A DNA stretch of 49,075 nt from UMGS1279 sp045577695 (GTDB taxonomy: Bacteria; Bacillota; Clostridia; Oscillospirales; Acutalibacteraceae): NCBI GenBank assembly GCA_045577695.1, contig JAZNIW010000024.1:1-49075 (forward strand), written 5' to 3'. Positions 35,321-44,653 of the stretch are shown here, piece after piece. Made by a program: the position numbers and the translations under genes. The notes beneath the pieces were generated by a model that saw only the letters and a program-made list of their open reading frames with translations, was not told where the DNA came from and did not search any database. How positions within the stretch are numbered: position 1 is the stretch's first letter; each line of letters starts with the position of its first letter.

Positions 35321-35782
35321 ATGGAACGAATCGCCAGTTTTACGGTAGACCATCGATGGATTACCCCCGGCATTTACCTTTCCCGCATCGATGGGGATAT
35401 TACCACCTATGATTTGCGAACCCGCCGTCCAAACAGCGGCGACTTTATGGATCAAGTGACGATGCATACTTTTGAGCATTTGTTTGCCACCTATGTGCGA
35501 AACAGCCGTATTGCACATCGAGTGATTTATTTTGGTCCAATGGGGTGTGCTACGGGGTTTTACCTATTGGTAAGGGATGCCGACCACGCCGAAACGTTAG
35601 CAGTGGTACAAGAGGTGCTGCAGCAAATCATAACCCATACAGGCGAAGTGTTCGGCAACAGTGAAATTGAATGCGGTAATTATAAAACCTTGCGGTTAGA
35701 GTCGGCCGTGGCCGAGGCCATGCGATTTGCCGAGGTGTTGAATAAAAAACAAAAAACGGATTTTTCTTATCCAAAGGAGTAA
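35321..35782 (+). CDS. luxS: S-ribosylhomocysteine lyase LuxS
   Basis: LuxS converts S-ribosylhomocysteine to homocysteine and the AI-2 precursor DPD. The 153-aa protein keeps the metal ligands His49 and His53 in HTFEH, with Glu52, the catalytic Cys76 in GPMGCATGFYL and the third ligand Cys118 in ECGNY. The length is normal. It is part of the methyl cycle and possibly of AI-2 signalling. Operon position is between the HD gene and ywlG. Confidence 0.96.
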   Translation: MERIASFTVDHRWITPGIYLSRIDGDITTYDLRTRRPNSGDFMDQVTMHTFEHLFATYVRNSRIAHRVIYFGPMGCATGFYLLVRDADHAETLAVVQEVLQQIITHTGEVFGNSEIECGNYKTLRLESAVAEAMRFAEVLNKKQKTDFSYPKE

Positions 35783-35785
35783 ACA

Positions 35786-36331
35786 ATGCAAGAGAAGAAA
35801 ACTCAGCTTTATCAGCAGGTTACGGTTGCTTTAAACGAATTGATTGAAAAAGGAAAACTAAACGCCGGCGATACGCTGGTTATTGGTTGTTCTACCAGTG
35901 AAGTGCTGGGCGGCGTTATTGGTAAAAACGGCAGTTTGGAAGCGGCCGAAACCATCGTTGATGCCGCGCTTTCGGTGTTGCAACCGCGTGGAATTTATTT
36001 GGCAGCGCAGTGTTGCGAACATTTGAATCGCGCCATCGTGGTGGAAAAAGCCGCTGCCGACACCAACAAAATTGTTTCGGTGTTGCCCCAAATGCACGCC
36101 GGCGGATCCTTTGCTACTACGGTTTACGGCCGTTTACAAGCGCCCGTGGTGGTGGAGGAAATTGCGGCCGATGCTGGTTTGGATATCGGCGGTACGCTTA
36201 TTGGTATGCATCTGAAAAAAGTGGCCGTGCCGGCACGTCTTTCCGTAAATCGTATTGGCAATGCCATTCTTTTGGCGGCAACCACCCGCCCAAAATACAT
36301 TGGCGGCTGCCGCGCTAAATATCCCGAATAA
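35786..36331 (+). CDS. YwlG/UPF0340 family protein (DUF436)
   Basis: The 181-aa protein matches the conserved TIGR01440 family of Firmicutes (VIGCSTSEVLGGVIGKNGS near the start, LAAQCCEHLNRA, VPQMHAGGSFA-like loop, IGMHLKKVAVP). Its function is unknown. It follows luxS by 3 bp. Confidence 0.9.
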   Translation: MQEKKTQLYQQVTVALNELIEKGKLNAGDTLVIGCSTSEVLGGVIGKNGSLEAAETIVDAALSVLQPRGIYLAAQCCEHLNRAIVVEKAAADTNKIVSVLPQMHAGGSFATTVYGRLQAPVVVEEIAADAGLDIGGTLIGMHLKKVAVPARLSVNRIGNAILLAATTRPKYIGGCRAKYPE

Positions 36332-36373
36332 AGGGTATGAAGGAAAACTTTTTGTAAATAATCGCCTCGTTGG

Positions 36374-36402
36374 TTGACGGAAAAAGTGTTTTTCAGTATA
36401 AT
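36374..36402 (+). promoter_or_regulatory. Promoter upstream of the membrane-protein/lon gene group
   Basis: TTGACG (36374-36379), a 17-nt spacer and TATAAT (36397-36402), about 35 nt before the leader and SD of the next gene. Confidence 0.9.
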
Positions 36403-36443
36403 AATAAAGTTATTCTTGGAAAACCGAAAGAGGAGTTTGAAAT

Positions 36444-37208
36444 ATGGCAAACGATAAATATGGTCTTGGTGGAACCACCACCTTTTCCAAACTGGTGGGC
36501 AATCTTTTGATTCGCACCTTGGTGGCCTCGGTAATGGCTTTTATTTTATACGCTTCGTTTACAATTATTGGTGTGGGAACAATGACCAAGGAAATTGGTT
36601 ATACCGTTTTGTATAGCGAGGACGGGCAACAGTATGAAGAGGTTTACAAACATTACATAAAAGACGGCGAGGACAAGCAGTTAGAGAAATACAAGGGAAA
36701 AGATGGATATTATCAAACTCCCATTCGCTCGGAATTGACCGAACAACAAAAAGCGCCGATTATTTGGCTGGCGCAGGGGCTTTCGTTTTTGATATGGTTT
36801 GGTTTGGTGTACGGTCTGCTGTGGAGGGCCGGTGATGCCGATGCCTATCGTGCCGAATTGGGGCAAAAATCTCCCGACCGATGGAGGGGGTTGAAGGCGG
36901 CACTTTGCGCCATGATCCCAATGGTGTTGGCCTACTTGTATTTAATCGCCGGAAAATGCTTTGGCTGGAGCGGCGTGGTGACCCCGTATAAACTGCTTAC
37001 CTATTACGGTTTTGCCTTTAATGATATCTTTTTGCCGGTAGTAAAGGGGACGGCGCAGCTTTCTTGGGGCGGCATTTCGGCCGCCGCGGTCAATTTGCTG
37101 TTTCTGCCGGTGATATGTATCTTTGCCTATTATTTGGGGGAAAAGCATTTTATTTTTAAAGAAAAAATCTTGTATCAAAAAGAAGAGAAAGAAAAGAAAG
37201 AGGCGTAA
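36444..37208 (+). CDS. Integral membrane protein, unknown function
   Basis: I do not recognise this 254-aa protein. It has about five hydrophobic segments (near residues 22-45, 108-130, 152-170, 185-200 and 217-240), a polar extracytoplasmic-looking loop with Tyr/Glu/Lys-rich sequence (about 55-100), and a C-terminal basic/acidic tail (KEEKEKKEA). SD AGAGGAG precedes the ATG. It is first behind a near-consensus promoter and lies 3 bp before the DUF624 gene, so the two may act together. Confidence 0.7.
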   Translation: MANDKYGLGGTTTFSKLVGNLLIRTLVASVMAFILYASFTIIGVGTMTKEIGYTVLYSEDGQQYEEVYKHYIKDGEDKQLEKYKGKDGYYQTPIRSELTEQQKAPIIWLAQGLSFLIWFGLVYGLLWRAGDADAYRAELGQKSPDRWRGLKAALCAMIPMVLAYLYLIAGKCFGWSGVVTPYKLLTYYGFAFNDIFLPVVKGTAQLSWGGISAAAVNLLFLPVICIFAYYLGEKHFIFKEKILYQKEEKEKKEA

Positions 37209-37211
37209 ACG

Positions 37212-38066
37212 ATGGCAAATCTTTTTGCGTGGTCGCATTATGATAAAGAGGGGCCCGGTGTCGAAAAAAACGAACGAAAAAAGAAGGGTTTCTTTGCTTT
37301 TTTTGAAATTTATTTTCGCCATTTTTGGGAACTGTTTCGCATGGGCCCGATTTACTGGCTTTTCTGTCTGCCGATTGTGACCAACGGTCTCGGTGCCGTT
37401 GGAATGACCCATATTGCCCGCAGCACGGCACGCGAAAAACATTCTTTTTTGCTGAGTGATTTTTGGGATACCATTCGAAAGAATTGGAAACAAGCCTTGC
37501 CGCTCGGCCTAATAAATGTGGTCATATCGGCTTTGGTTGCGGTGGATATTTGGTATTTTTGGAATTTACTGGCAGCAGCCAAAACCATTGAGATTTTTCC
37601 TGTTATTGGGCTGGGTGTCGCCATCTTTTTGTTGGTGAGCATCCTTTGTATGAAATATTACATTTGGACTCTAACGATTACTTTTTCGCTCTCCGTCAAA
37701 CAGTTGATAAAAAATAGCTTTCATTTCGTTTTTTTAAATATGTGGCGTAATCTTTTGGTTGCCCTTGTGCTGGGTGTTTTTTATGTCGCGCTGTATTTAT
37801 TAGCTATTTTGAATCCCCTCTGCTTTCTTTTGGCGCTGGTTTTGTTGATTTTTGTTTTTCCGGGATTCAAAACCTGTTTGATTCAAGTCAACACTTTTCC
37901 GGCGATTAAGAAGTATATGATTGACCCGTACTATGCCGAGCATAAAGGAGAAGATATTGAAAAACGCAGAGCGCTGGGGCTAGAGATTTCCGAGGAGGAA
38001 TTGGAAGGCCAAGACCAAGAGGAATCGGTATTTACCGATACCCATCCCCGTTCGAACGAACAATAA
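37212..38066 (+). CDS. YesL-like DUF624 membrane protein
   Basis: The 284-aa protein has the DUF624 hallmark region FWELFRMGPIYWLFCLPIV followed by GMTHIARSTAREKH and an FWDTIRKNWKQA segment, with about five to six membrane helices. The N-terminus is basic and the C-terminal ~55 residues are acidic and soluble. YesL-type proteins often sit by carbohydrate uptake systems; their function is unknown. It is coupled to the preceding membrane protein and 30 bp before lon. Confidence 0.82.
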   Translation: MANLFAWSHYDKEGPGVEKNERKKKGFFAFFEIYFRHFWELFRMGPIYWLFCLPIVTNGLGAVGMTHIARSTAREKHSFLLSDFWDTIRKNWKQALPLGLINVVISALVAVDIWYFWNLLAAAKTIEIFPVIGLGVAIFLLVSILCMKYYIWTLTITFSLSVKQLIKNSFHFVFLNMWRNLLVALVLGVFYVALYLLAILNPLCFLLALVLLIFVFPGFKTCLIQVNTFPAIKKYMIDPYYAEHKGEDIEKRRALGLEISEEELEGQDQEESVFTDTHPRSNEQ

Positions 38067-38096
38067 AACAGATTTCCCGTTATTCGGAGGTAATTC

Positions 38097-40529
38097 ATGG
38101 CAAAGCAAGAACAAAAGGTAAAACAAAAAACAACATTGTCTTTTGAGGAAACGATGGCGCTTCCGGCCGTTGCCCTGCGTGGCATTGTGATTTTCCCGAA
38201 CGATGTTATTCATTTTGATGTCGGACGTCCAATGTCGATTGCCGCGATGGAAATGGCGATGCGAGGCAACCGTCACGTATTTTTGGTGGCGCAGAAAGAT
38301 ATGGCAGTGGAAGAACCGGTTCAAAAGGATTTGTATGACATCGGCGTGGTGGTGCGTATTCGTCAGATGCTTAAAAATGCGGATGACAGCGTACGAGTTT
38401 TGGTTGAGGGACTTTCTCGCGCCAAACTTTGTCATTTTGATATGGTAGGGGAAACCTCTTTTGCTACTGTTTCGTTGTTAAAAGAAAAAACCTCGCGCGC
38501 AAAAACCGCCTACAAAGAAGCTTTGATGCGTCGTGTACAAGAGTCTTTTGCCAAGTTTACCGCCTTTACTCCCAAAATGCCAAAGGATATTAAAAATGCC
38601 GTTTTAACCGCTCAGGACCCTACCTTTCTTGGGGATTATATTGCGGCCAATTTACCGATTCCGTTGGACGATAAACAATATGTATTAGAGCAACTTAATC
38701 CCATCAAACGGTTGGAAGTGGTGTTGGATATTTTGCACCGCGAACTGGAAATTTGCGAAATGGATGCTTCCATTCACGAAAAGACCCACCAACGAATCGA
38801 AGAAAACCAACGTGAATATTACTTACGGGAACAGTTGCGGGCCATTCAAGACGAACTCTACGGAGAGGCTGACCCCGATCAAGAAATTGCGGAATACAAT
38901 CGACGCATTGAAGCGTCGGCCGCCGCCGACGCGGTGAAAAAACTACTTCGCGATGAGGTGCGAAAACTTTCTAAAATGCCGCCCGGATCGCACGAGGCAA
39001 CCGTGGTGCGGGTTTATTTGGATACCTGCTTGGATTTGCCGTTTTCGGTGCAAACCAAATTAAGTCACGATGTAAAAAAGGCCGAAAAAATATTAAACAA
39101 GGAACATTATGGTTTGCAAAAGGTGAAGGAACAGATTTTGGAGACCATTGCCGTGTTTGCCCTAAAACCTGATGCCAAGGGGCACATTCTTTGTTTGGCC
39201 GGCCCTCCGGGTGTGGGTAAAACATCGATTGGCAAATCCTTGGCTAAATGTATGGGACGCTCCTTTGCACGCATTTCGCTTGGTGGCATACACGATGAGG
39301 CCGAAATTCGCGGCCACCGCAAAACCTATATTGGTTCAATGCCGGGCAAAATCATCAAGGCCGTTACCGCCGCCGGCAGTACCAATGCCTTGCTTTTGCT
39401 TGACGAGATTGATAAACTGGCCGCGGACTATAAGGGTGACCCTGCTTCGGCTTTGTTAGAGGTGTTGGATGCCGAACAAAACGCCACCTTCCAAGACCAT
39501 TATTTGGATTTCCCCTTTGATTTGAGCGATATCTTCTTTGTAACCACCGCCAACAATATCGAAAACATCCCCGCCCCTTTGCTCGACCGTATGGATGTGA
39601 TTGAATTGACCGGATACACCCGCGAAGATAAATTTCAAATTGCCAAGCGTCATTTGCTTGCCAAACAGATGAAAAAGCACGGCTTGACGGCAAAAAATTT
39701 CCGCATAGACGATGCTGTTTTATTCGGTCTTATTGATTATTACACCCGCGAGGCCGGTGTGCGCCGCTTGGAGCGACGAATTGCTTCACTCTGCCGTAAG
39801 GCGGCGAAAAAGTTGGCCGAAGGATCTAGCAAACGGGTACATATTACCGAAAAAAACCTTTCCGCCTTTTTGGGAAAACACAAGTACAACCCTGAAGAAA
39901 TTTTACCCCAAAACGAAGTCGGTATTATCAACGGCTTGGCCTGGACGGCTGTGGGGGGAGAGCTGATGCAGATGGAGGTTTTGGCCGTAGAGGGAAGCGG
40001 TAAGATTGAATTGACCGGTTCGCTCGGTGATGTGATGAAAGAATCGGCACAAGCCGCTGTTACCTATGTGCGGTCCCACGCGGAAGAATATGGCATTGCC
40101 CCCGATTTTTATAAAAATACCGATATTCATATTCACGCCACGGAGGCCGCCGTTCCCAAAGACGGGCCCTCGGCCGGTGTAACGATGGTGACGGCTTTGA
40201 TTTCGGCTCTTGCCGGTTGGCCGGTGAAAAACACCGTTGCCATGACGGGAGAAATTACCATTCGCGGCCGTGTGCTACCCATTGGCGGACTGAAAGAAAA
40301 GGCTATGGCAGCCTATCGTGCCGGCGTAAAAACGGTATTCATTCCGGAGAAAAACCTCCCCGATTTAGAGGAAGTGGACGATATCGTTAAGGCCTCCTTG
40401 GAATTTGTTCCGGCCGGGCGTGTGGAAGATATTTTGGCCCGCGCATTGGAATGGCCGCAGACCGAATCGACCGAATCGCTACCGCGGCCTCGCTATCCTA
40501 AGACGGTTTCGACTGCACCGCGGGTATAG
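38097..40529 (+). CDS. lon: ATP-dependent protease Lon (LonA)
   Basis: Lon degrades damaged and regulatory proteins. The 810-aa protein has the N-terminal LON domain (LPAVALRGIVIFPNDVIHFDVGR), a coiled-coil linker, the AAA+ module (Walker A GPPGVGKTSIGKS, Walker B LLLDEIDK) and the protease domain with catalytic Ser692 (KDGPSAG) and Lys735 (GGLKEK), spaced 43 residues apart as in E. coli Lon. SD GGAGG lies 5-7 nt before the ATG. The lon-engB order is conserved in Firmicutes. Confidence 0.97.
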   Translation: MAKQEQKVKQKTTLSFEETMALPAVALRGIVIFPNDVIHFDVGRPMSIAAMEMAMRGNRHVFLVAQKDMAVEEPVQKDLYDIGVVVRIRQMLKNADDSVRVLVEGLSRAKLCHFDMVGETSFATVSLLKEKTSRAKTAYKEALMRRVQESFAKFTAFTPKMPKDIKNAVLTAQDPTFLGDYIAANLPIPLDDKQYVLEQLNPIKRLEVVLDILHRELEICEMDASIHEKTHQRIEENQREYYLREQLRAIQDELYGEADPDQEIAEYNRRIEASAAADAVKKLLRDEVRKLSKMPPGSHEATVVRVYLDTCLDLPFSVQTKLSHDVKKAEKILNKEHYGLQKVKEQILETIAVFALKPDAKGHILCLAGPPGVGKTSIGKSLAKCMGRSFARISLGGIHDEAEIRGHRKTYIGSMPGKIIKAVTAAGSTNALLLLDEIDKLAADYKGDPASALLEVLDAEQNATFQDHYLDFPFDLSDIFFVTTANNIENIPAPLLDRMDVIELTGYTREDKFQIAKRHLLAKQMKKHGLTAKNFRIDDAVLFGLIDYYTREAGVRRLERRIASLCRKAAKKLAEGSSKRVHITEKNLSAFLGKHKYNPEEILPQNEVGIINGLAWTAVGGELMQMEVLAVEGSGKIELTGSLGDVMKESAQAAVTYVRSHAEEYGIAPDFYKNTDIHIHATEAAVPKDGPSAGVTMVTALISALAGWPVKNTVAMTGEITIRGRVLPIGGLKEKAMAAYRAGVKTVFIPEKNLPDLEEVDDIVKASLEFVPAGRVEDILARALEWPQTESTESLPRPRYPKTVSTAPRV

Positions 40530-40569
40530 GACTTGCAGTGGACGAAAAGCAAAAAAAGGAGTAGGCTTT

Positions 40570-41154
40570 ATGAATTATCAAGCCGTATCGTTTGAGGCCG
40601 CCTTTGGCGACCCCAAACAATTTTTCCCCTCTGATCTGCCGGAAGTGTGTTTTGCCGGACGTTCCAATGTGGGAAAATCCAGCTTAATTAATAAAATTTT
40701 AGGGCGAAAATCTTTCGCCCGCGTCAGCACCAAACCGGGCAAAACCATAACCATCAACTTTTATCGGTTGGAGGGGGTTCGCTTGGTGGACTTGCCGGGC
40801 TACGGGTATGCAAAAATATCGGCCGGTGAAAAAATGCGTTTTGCCGATTTAATGGAAACCTACTTTGGTAGCAATCGTCACATTGCGTGTGTGTTTTCCT
40901 TGGTGGATATGCGCCATTCACCCACGGCCGACGATTTGGATATGATGAAATTTTTGCTTGAGGTTGGATTGCCGTTTGCGGTGATTTTAACCAAAAGTGA
41001 TAAACTGAAAAAGACCGAGCGAACGGTACGCGAAGAGGCGCTGCAAGAAGAATTGGCCTTTTTGCCGCCCAACGTTCCGGTCATTCCCTTTTCGGCCGTT
41101 AGCGGCGAAGGGGTAGAAACAATTCGAACAATGATTGAGGGAGTGATCGAATAG
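40570..41154 (+). CDS. engB: Ribosome biogenesis GTPase EngB/YsxC
   Basis: The 194-aa GTPase assists 50S assembly. It shows the P-loop GRSNVGKSSLINKIL, switch II DLPGYGYAK and TKSDKLKK. Start 40570 has an AAAAGGAG SD and fits the family N-terminus; a longer frame overlaps lon. It lies 40 bp after lon and 1 bp before lysA. Confidence 0.95.
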   Translation: MNYQAVSFEAAFGDPKQFFPSDLPEVCFAGRSNVGKSSLINKILGRKSFARVSTKPGKTITINFYRLEGVRLVDLPGYGYAKISAGEKMRFADLMETYFGSNRHIACVFSLVDMRHSPTADDLDMMKFLLEVGLPFAVILTKSDKLKKTERTVREEALQEELAFLPPNVPVIPFSAVSGEGVETIRTMIEGVIE

Positions 41155-41155
41155 A

Positions 41156-42445
41156 ATGAAGAATGGATTGAATGTCCAAAACGGACAATTAACCATCGGT
41201 GGGGTAGCGGCCGAGAAACTGGTCGAAGAATACGGCACCCCATTGTATGTGATGGATGAGCAGACCATACGCGAGGCTTGCCGATCTTTCCGACAGTCGA
41301 TGGAAACCTATTATAATGGCAACGGAAAGGTTTTGTACGCCAGCAAGGCCTTTTCTTGTAAGGAGATGTATCGTATCGCCCGTCAAGAGGGAATCGGGAT
41401 AGATGTGGTGTCGGGCGGCGAAATGTATACCGCCTTGCAAGCCGATTTCTCGCCCGAAAATATCTTTTTTCACGGGAACAATAAAACCAATGCGGAACTT
41501 GAAATGGCGGTGCAAAACGACATTGGCCACATTGTTATCGATGACTTTACCGAGATAGAACGACTGGAAGGCATTGCGGCCGCTCAATATAAAACCGTGG
41601 CAGTAATGCTTCGTATTAAACCGGGTATTGATGCGCACACCCACGAATTTATTCGCACCGGACAAAACGATTCCAAATTCGGGTTTACCTTAGAAAACGG
41701 CGAGGCTTTGCAGGCCGTCAAAATCACCTTGCAAAAGGAACATTTGACATTGACCGGTTTTCACTGTCATATCGGTTCGCAGATATTTAGCACCGAACCG
41801 TTTGGATTGGCGGCTGAGGTGATGACCGAATTTATGGCTTTGGTGGCCAAAGAGACGGGGCACACCGTTTCGGAATTGAATTTAGGTGGTGGATTCGGTA
41901 TTCGCTATACCGAACAAGATACACCCGTGGCGGCTGAGGATTTTATGAAAGTGGCTTCTACTGCCTTAAAAAACGCCTGCAAACGGTGGAACTTTCCTAT
42001 GCCAACGGTCTACATTGAGCCGGGACGTAGCATTGTGGGGCCGGCCGGTTGCACCTTGTATCGGGTGGGGAGCATCAAAACCATCCCGAACCTACGCACC
42101 TATGTGGCGGTGGATGGCGGGATGACCGATAATCCGCGCTATGCCCTCTACCGCGCCGAATATGATGCTGTGATTGCCAACCGCGCCGATGCGCCGAAAG
42201 ATTTTGTGGCTACTATTGCCGGAAAATGTTGTGAAAGTGGCGATTTAATTGGAGAAGGAATCAAGATACAAAGGCCCGAAATCGGTGATATTTTGGCCGT
42301 GCTTGCCACCGGCGCTTATAACTATTCTATGGCCAGCAATTACAATCGTACGCCGCGACCGGCGGTTGTGATGGTCAAAGACGGAAACTCCCGTTTCGTA
42401 GTGCGCCGTGAAACATTTGAAGATTTGGTTTCGAAAGACGTATGA
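41156..42445 (+). CDS. lysA: Diaminopimelate decarboxylase
   Basis: LysA makes L-lysine from meso-diaminopimelate with PLP. The 429-aa protein has the PLP lysine Lys64 (YASKAFSCKEM), the Gly-rich phosphate loop GGGFGIRY, HCHIGSQ, IEPGRS and CCESGD. It is last in the lon-engB-lysA group and ends in a strong terminator. It implies a DAP-based pathway for lysine and peptidoglycan. Confidence 0.96.
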   Translation: MKNGLNVQNGQLTIGGVAAEKLVEEYGTPLYVMDEQTIREACRSFRQSMETYYNGNGKVLYASKAFSCKEMYRIARQEGIGIDVVSGGEMYTALQADFSPENIFFHGNNKTNAELEMAVQNDIGHIVIDDFTEIERLEGIAAAQYKTVAVMLRIKPGIDAHTHEFIRTGQNDSKFGFTLENGEALQAVKITLQKEHLTLTGFHCHIGSQIFSTEPFGLAAEVMTEFMALVAKETGHTVSELNLGGGFGIRYTEQDTPVAAEDFMKVASTALKNACKRWNFPMPTVYIEPGRSIVGPAGCTLYRVGSIKTIPNLRTYVAVDGGMTDNPRYALYRAEYDAVIANRADAPKDFVATIAGKCCESGDLIGEGIKIQRPEIGDILAVLATGAYNYSMASNYNRTPRPAVVMVKDGNSRFVVRRETFEDLVSKDV

Positions 42446-42482
42446 AAAAAGTTGCAACATCCAAGGGGTGTTGCAACTTTTT
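42446..42482. terminator. Bidirectional terminator between lysA and the convergent M23 gene
   Basis: A perfect 14-bp stem AAAAAGTTGCAACA with its complement (42446-42459, 42469-42482), with A and T runs at both ends. It is shared by the two convergent genes. Confidence 0.93.
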
Positions 42483-42484
42483 GT

Positions 42485-43207
42485 TTAATTTGTTGTCAGA
42501 CGGGATTTGGGGTTGATGGGTTTGTTTTTTTGATAAAACTCCAAATGCAAATGGGGGGCGTCTACGCTTTCACACGGAATGGTGGATAAGGGACCCAACA
42601 CCGTACCGGCCTTTACGATATCGCCTTTTTTCACCGTTACCTTATCGGCAAGGCCGGCGTATACTGCCGTAATGCCGTTTCCGTGATTGATGGTGACGGT
42701 GGTGCCCCAGTTCGGGTCTTTCACAGTCGAAAGGACCACACCTTCGCCGGCCGCCTTTACCGCGGTGCCGACGGAGGCTTTGATATCAATACCGGTGTGT
42801 AGGCGCAAATCGTTGTAGGTTAAAGAATATTGCAATTCTTCCTCGCTAAAGCCTTTGATAATTTCACCGACCACCGGATAAATGAAATATTTTGCCACCG
42901 GTGTTGCTGTTTCGGTTTGGGGGGTGGATTCAGATGGGTTTAGCGGCTGAGTTTCCTCGTCGTTTGAAGGGATGGGGGTAGACGAATCGGCCGGAACGTC
43001 CTCGGCGGGTTTGTCCACTGGAACGTCCGAAGAAACTTTTTGAATCAGGCCGGAGGAAGTGGAGGACTCTACGGCGGTATCGGGGCCTTTGCTACCACTG
43101 CTGAGTGTCGTCCAAGCGGAAACACCAACGGCAATCAAACAAATGCCAAGGGTGGCGTAAAATCCTTTTCCGTTTAAAAAACGGGTGAGTTTGCTTTCGC
43201 TTTTCAT
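42485..43207 (-). CDS. M23 peptidase, SpoIIQ-like
   Basis: The 240-aa protein has a short cytoplasmic start, one membrane helix (FYATLGICLIAVGVSAWTTL), a Ser/Pro/Glu-rich linker (about residues 40-100) and a LytM/M23 domain. Zinc ligands are intact: His and Asp in LHTGIDI and the HLHLE motif. The layout resembles SpoIIQ, which joins SpoIIIAH across the forespore septum; clostridial SpoIIQ keeps the zinc site. ATG 43207 is chosen over an upstream TTG that lies within the SD region. A general envelope M23 endopeptidase is the alternative. Confidence 0.8.
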   Translation of the reverse strand: MKSESKLTRFLNGKGFYATLGICLIAVGVSAWTTLSSGSKGPDTAVESSTSSGLIQKVSSDVPVDKPAEDVPADSSTPIPSNDEETQPLNPSESTPQTETATPVAKYFIYPVVGEIIKGFSEEELQYSLTYNDLRLHTGIDIKASVGTAVKAAGEGVVLSTVKDPNWGTTVTINHGNGITAVYAGLADKVTVKKGDIVKAGTVLGPLSTIPCESVDAPHLHLEFYQKNKPINPKSRLTTN

Positions 43208-43300
43208 AAACAACAATTCCTTTCGGTTGCATTTCCTTGTTACCTATTTTTGACCGTTGCGAAAAGGTTTATTCAAACCGAAATTTTTCCAATCTATTGG

Positions 43301-43329
43301 TTGACACGAAGAAGAAAAAGGCGTATAAT
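43301..43329 (+). promoter_or_regulatory. Consensus promoter of ilvE
   Basis: TTGACA (43301-43306), a 17-nt spacer and TATAAT (43324-43329): an exact sigma-A consensus. Confidence 0.95.
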
Positions 43330-43368
43330 TTGGTAGAATCATTATTTAAAATTTTTGGAGTGATGAAC

Positions 43369-44439
43369 GTGTTACAGATCGCCTTTCAACCGGCCGATTC
43401 GTTGAAAGAGAAACCGAAAAAAGGTCAACCACTCGGGTTTGGTAAAATTTTTACGGATTATATGTTTACGATGCAATATACCGAGGGAAAAGGGTGGCAC
43501 GACCCCGTGATCGAACCCTACCACGATTTAACCCTTTCGCCCGCCGCGATGGTTTTTCATTACGGACAGGCTATGTTTGAAGGGATGAAAGCCTATAAAG
43601 GAGAGGACGGTCAGGTGTATCTGTTTCGTCCTGAAAAAAATGCAGAGCGCACCAATAAAACCAACGCCCGCCTGTGCATTCCAACTTTACCGGAGGAGGA
43701 TTTTGTGCAGGCCGTAACCGAGTTGGTGCGAGTGGAGAAGGATTGGATTCCCGAGGACCCCGGAACCTCGCTTTATATTCGCCCCTTTATCATTGCCACG
43801 GATGACTTTTTAGGGGTGGCCCCATCCAAGACCTATTTGTTTATGGTAATTCTTTCGCCCAGCGGTGCTTATTATGAGAGCGGCTTGGCGCCGGTTGGTA
43901 TTTGGATTGAGGACGAATATGTGCGTGCGGTTAAAGGCGGTACCGGGTTTGCCAAAACCGGCGGGAACTATGCCTCCAGTTTGATTGCGCAGGTGAAAGC
44001 CCACAATGAGGGATTTTCTCAGGTATTGTGGCTGGACGGCGTAGAACGTAAGTATATTGAAGAAGTCGGCGCTATGAATATCTTTTTCAAAATCGACGGC
44101 AAGGTGGTAACACCGGCCTTGAATGGCAGCATTTTGCCCGGAGTTACTCGCGATTCGGTTATTCAACTGGTTCGATCGTGGGGGTATGAGGTAGAAGAAC
44201 GCCGCATTTCGGTTGAAGAACTGTTGGCGGCACAACACAGTGGCCGCTTAGAAGAGGTTTTTGGTACCGGTACAGCCGCCGTTATTTCGCCGGTTGGCAA
44301 ACTGCGTTTCCAAGACGAAGTGATGACCATTGCCGACGGCAATATCGGAACATTGAGCCAAAAAATCTACGATACTGTGACCGGTATCCAATGGGGTCAA
44401 TTGGAAGACCCCTTTGGCTGGCGCGTTTGTGTACAATAA
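43369..44439 (+). CDS. ilvE: Branched-chain amino acid aminotransferase
   Basis: This PLP enzyme does the last step of leucine, isoleucine and valine synthesis. It is a type-II (eukaryote-like) BCAT with FHYGQAMFEGMKAY, RPFIIAT, the PLP lysine Lys196 in FAKTGGNYASSL, and EEVGAMNIFF. I favour the GTG at 43369 because GGAG (43357-43360) is 8 nt away; it is only 2 nt from the ATG at 43363, which is in frame and would add two residues. The 356-aa length is normal. Confidence 0.93.
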   Translation: MLQIAFQPADSLKEKPKKGQPLGFGKIFTDYMFTMQYTEGKGWHDPVIEPYHDLTLSPAAMVFHYGQAMFEGMKAYKGEDGQVYLFRPEKNAERTNKTNARLCIPTLPEEDFVQAVTELVRVEKDWIPEDPGTSLYIRPFIIATDDFLGVAPSKTYLFMVILSPSGAYYESGLAPVGIWIEDEYVRAVKGGTGFAKTGGNYASSLIAQVKAHNEGFSQVLWLDGVERKYIEEVGAMNIFFKIDGKVVTPALNGSILPGVTRDSVIQLVRSWGYEVEERRISVEELLAAQHSGRLEEVFGTGTAAVISPVGKLRFQDEVMTIADGNIGTLSQKIYDTVTGIQWGQLEDPFGWRVCVQ

Positions 44440-44452
44440 AATACATTGTTTA

Positions 44453-44490
44453 CCCGACCGATTGCAGAAAAAACGGTCGGGTTTGTTTTT
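44453..44490 (+). terminator. ilvE terminator
   Basis: An 8-bp stem CCCGACCG/CGGTCGGG (44453-44460, 44474-44481) is followed by TTTGTTTTT. Confidence 0.9.
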
Positions 44491-44569
44491 GACGAAAAAC
44501 AAAGATGGGAAATAATTTGTCGGGTTTTGGTGTTTTGGGAGAACCTTTTTTCCTGTTTTCGGGAAAATA

Positions 44570-44598
44570 TTGACAACCTTGACCAAAAGGTTTATAAT
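44570..44598 (+). promoter_or_regulatory. Consensus promoter of the Lrp/AsnC gene with a palindrome in the spacer
   Basis: TTGACA (44570-44575), a 17-nt spacer and TATAAT (44593-44598). The spacer holds the inverted repeat ACCTT-N6-AAGGT (44576-44591), placed so that a bound protein would block RNA polymerase. It may be an autoregulatory operator. Confidence 0.88.
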
Positions 44599-44653
44599 TT
44601 TAAGTTAGTAATAGACCTTGCCAGATAGAGGGTTGAACAAGGAGAGGAAACTT

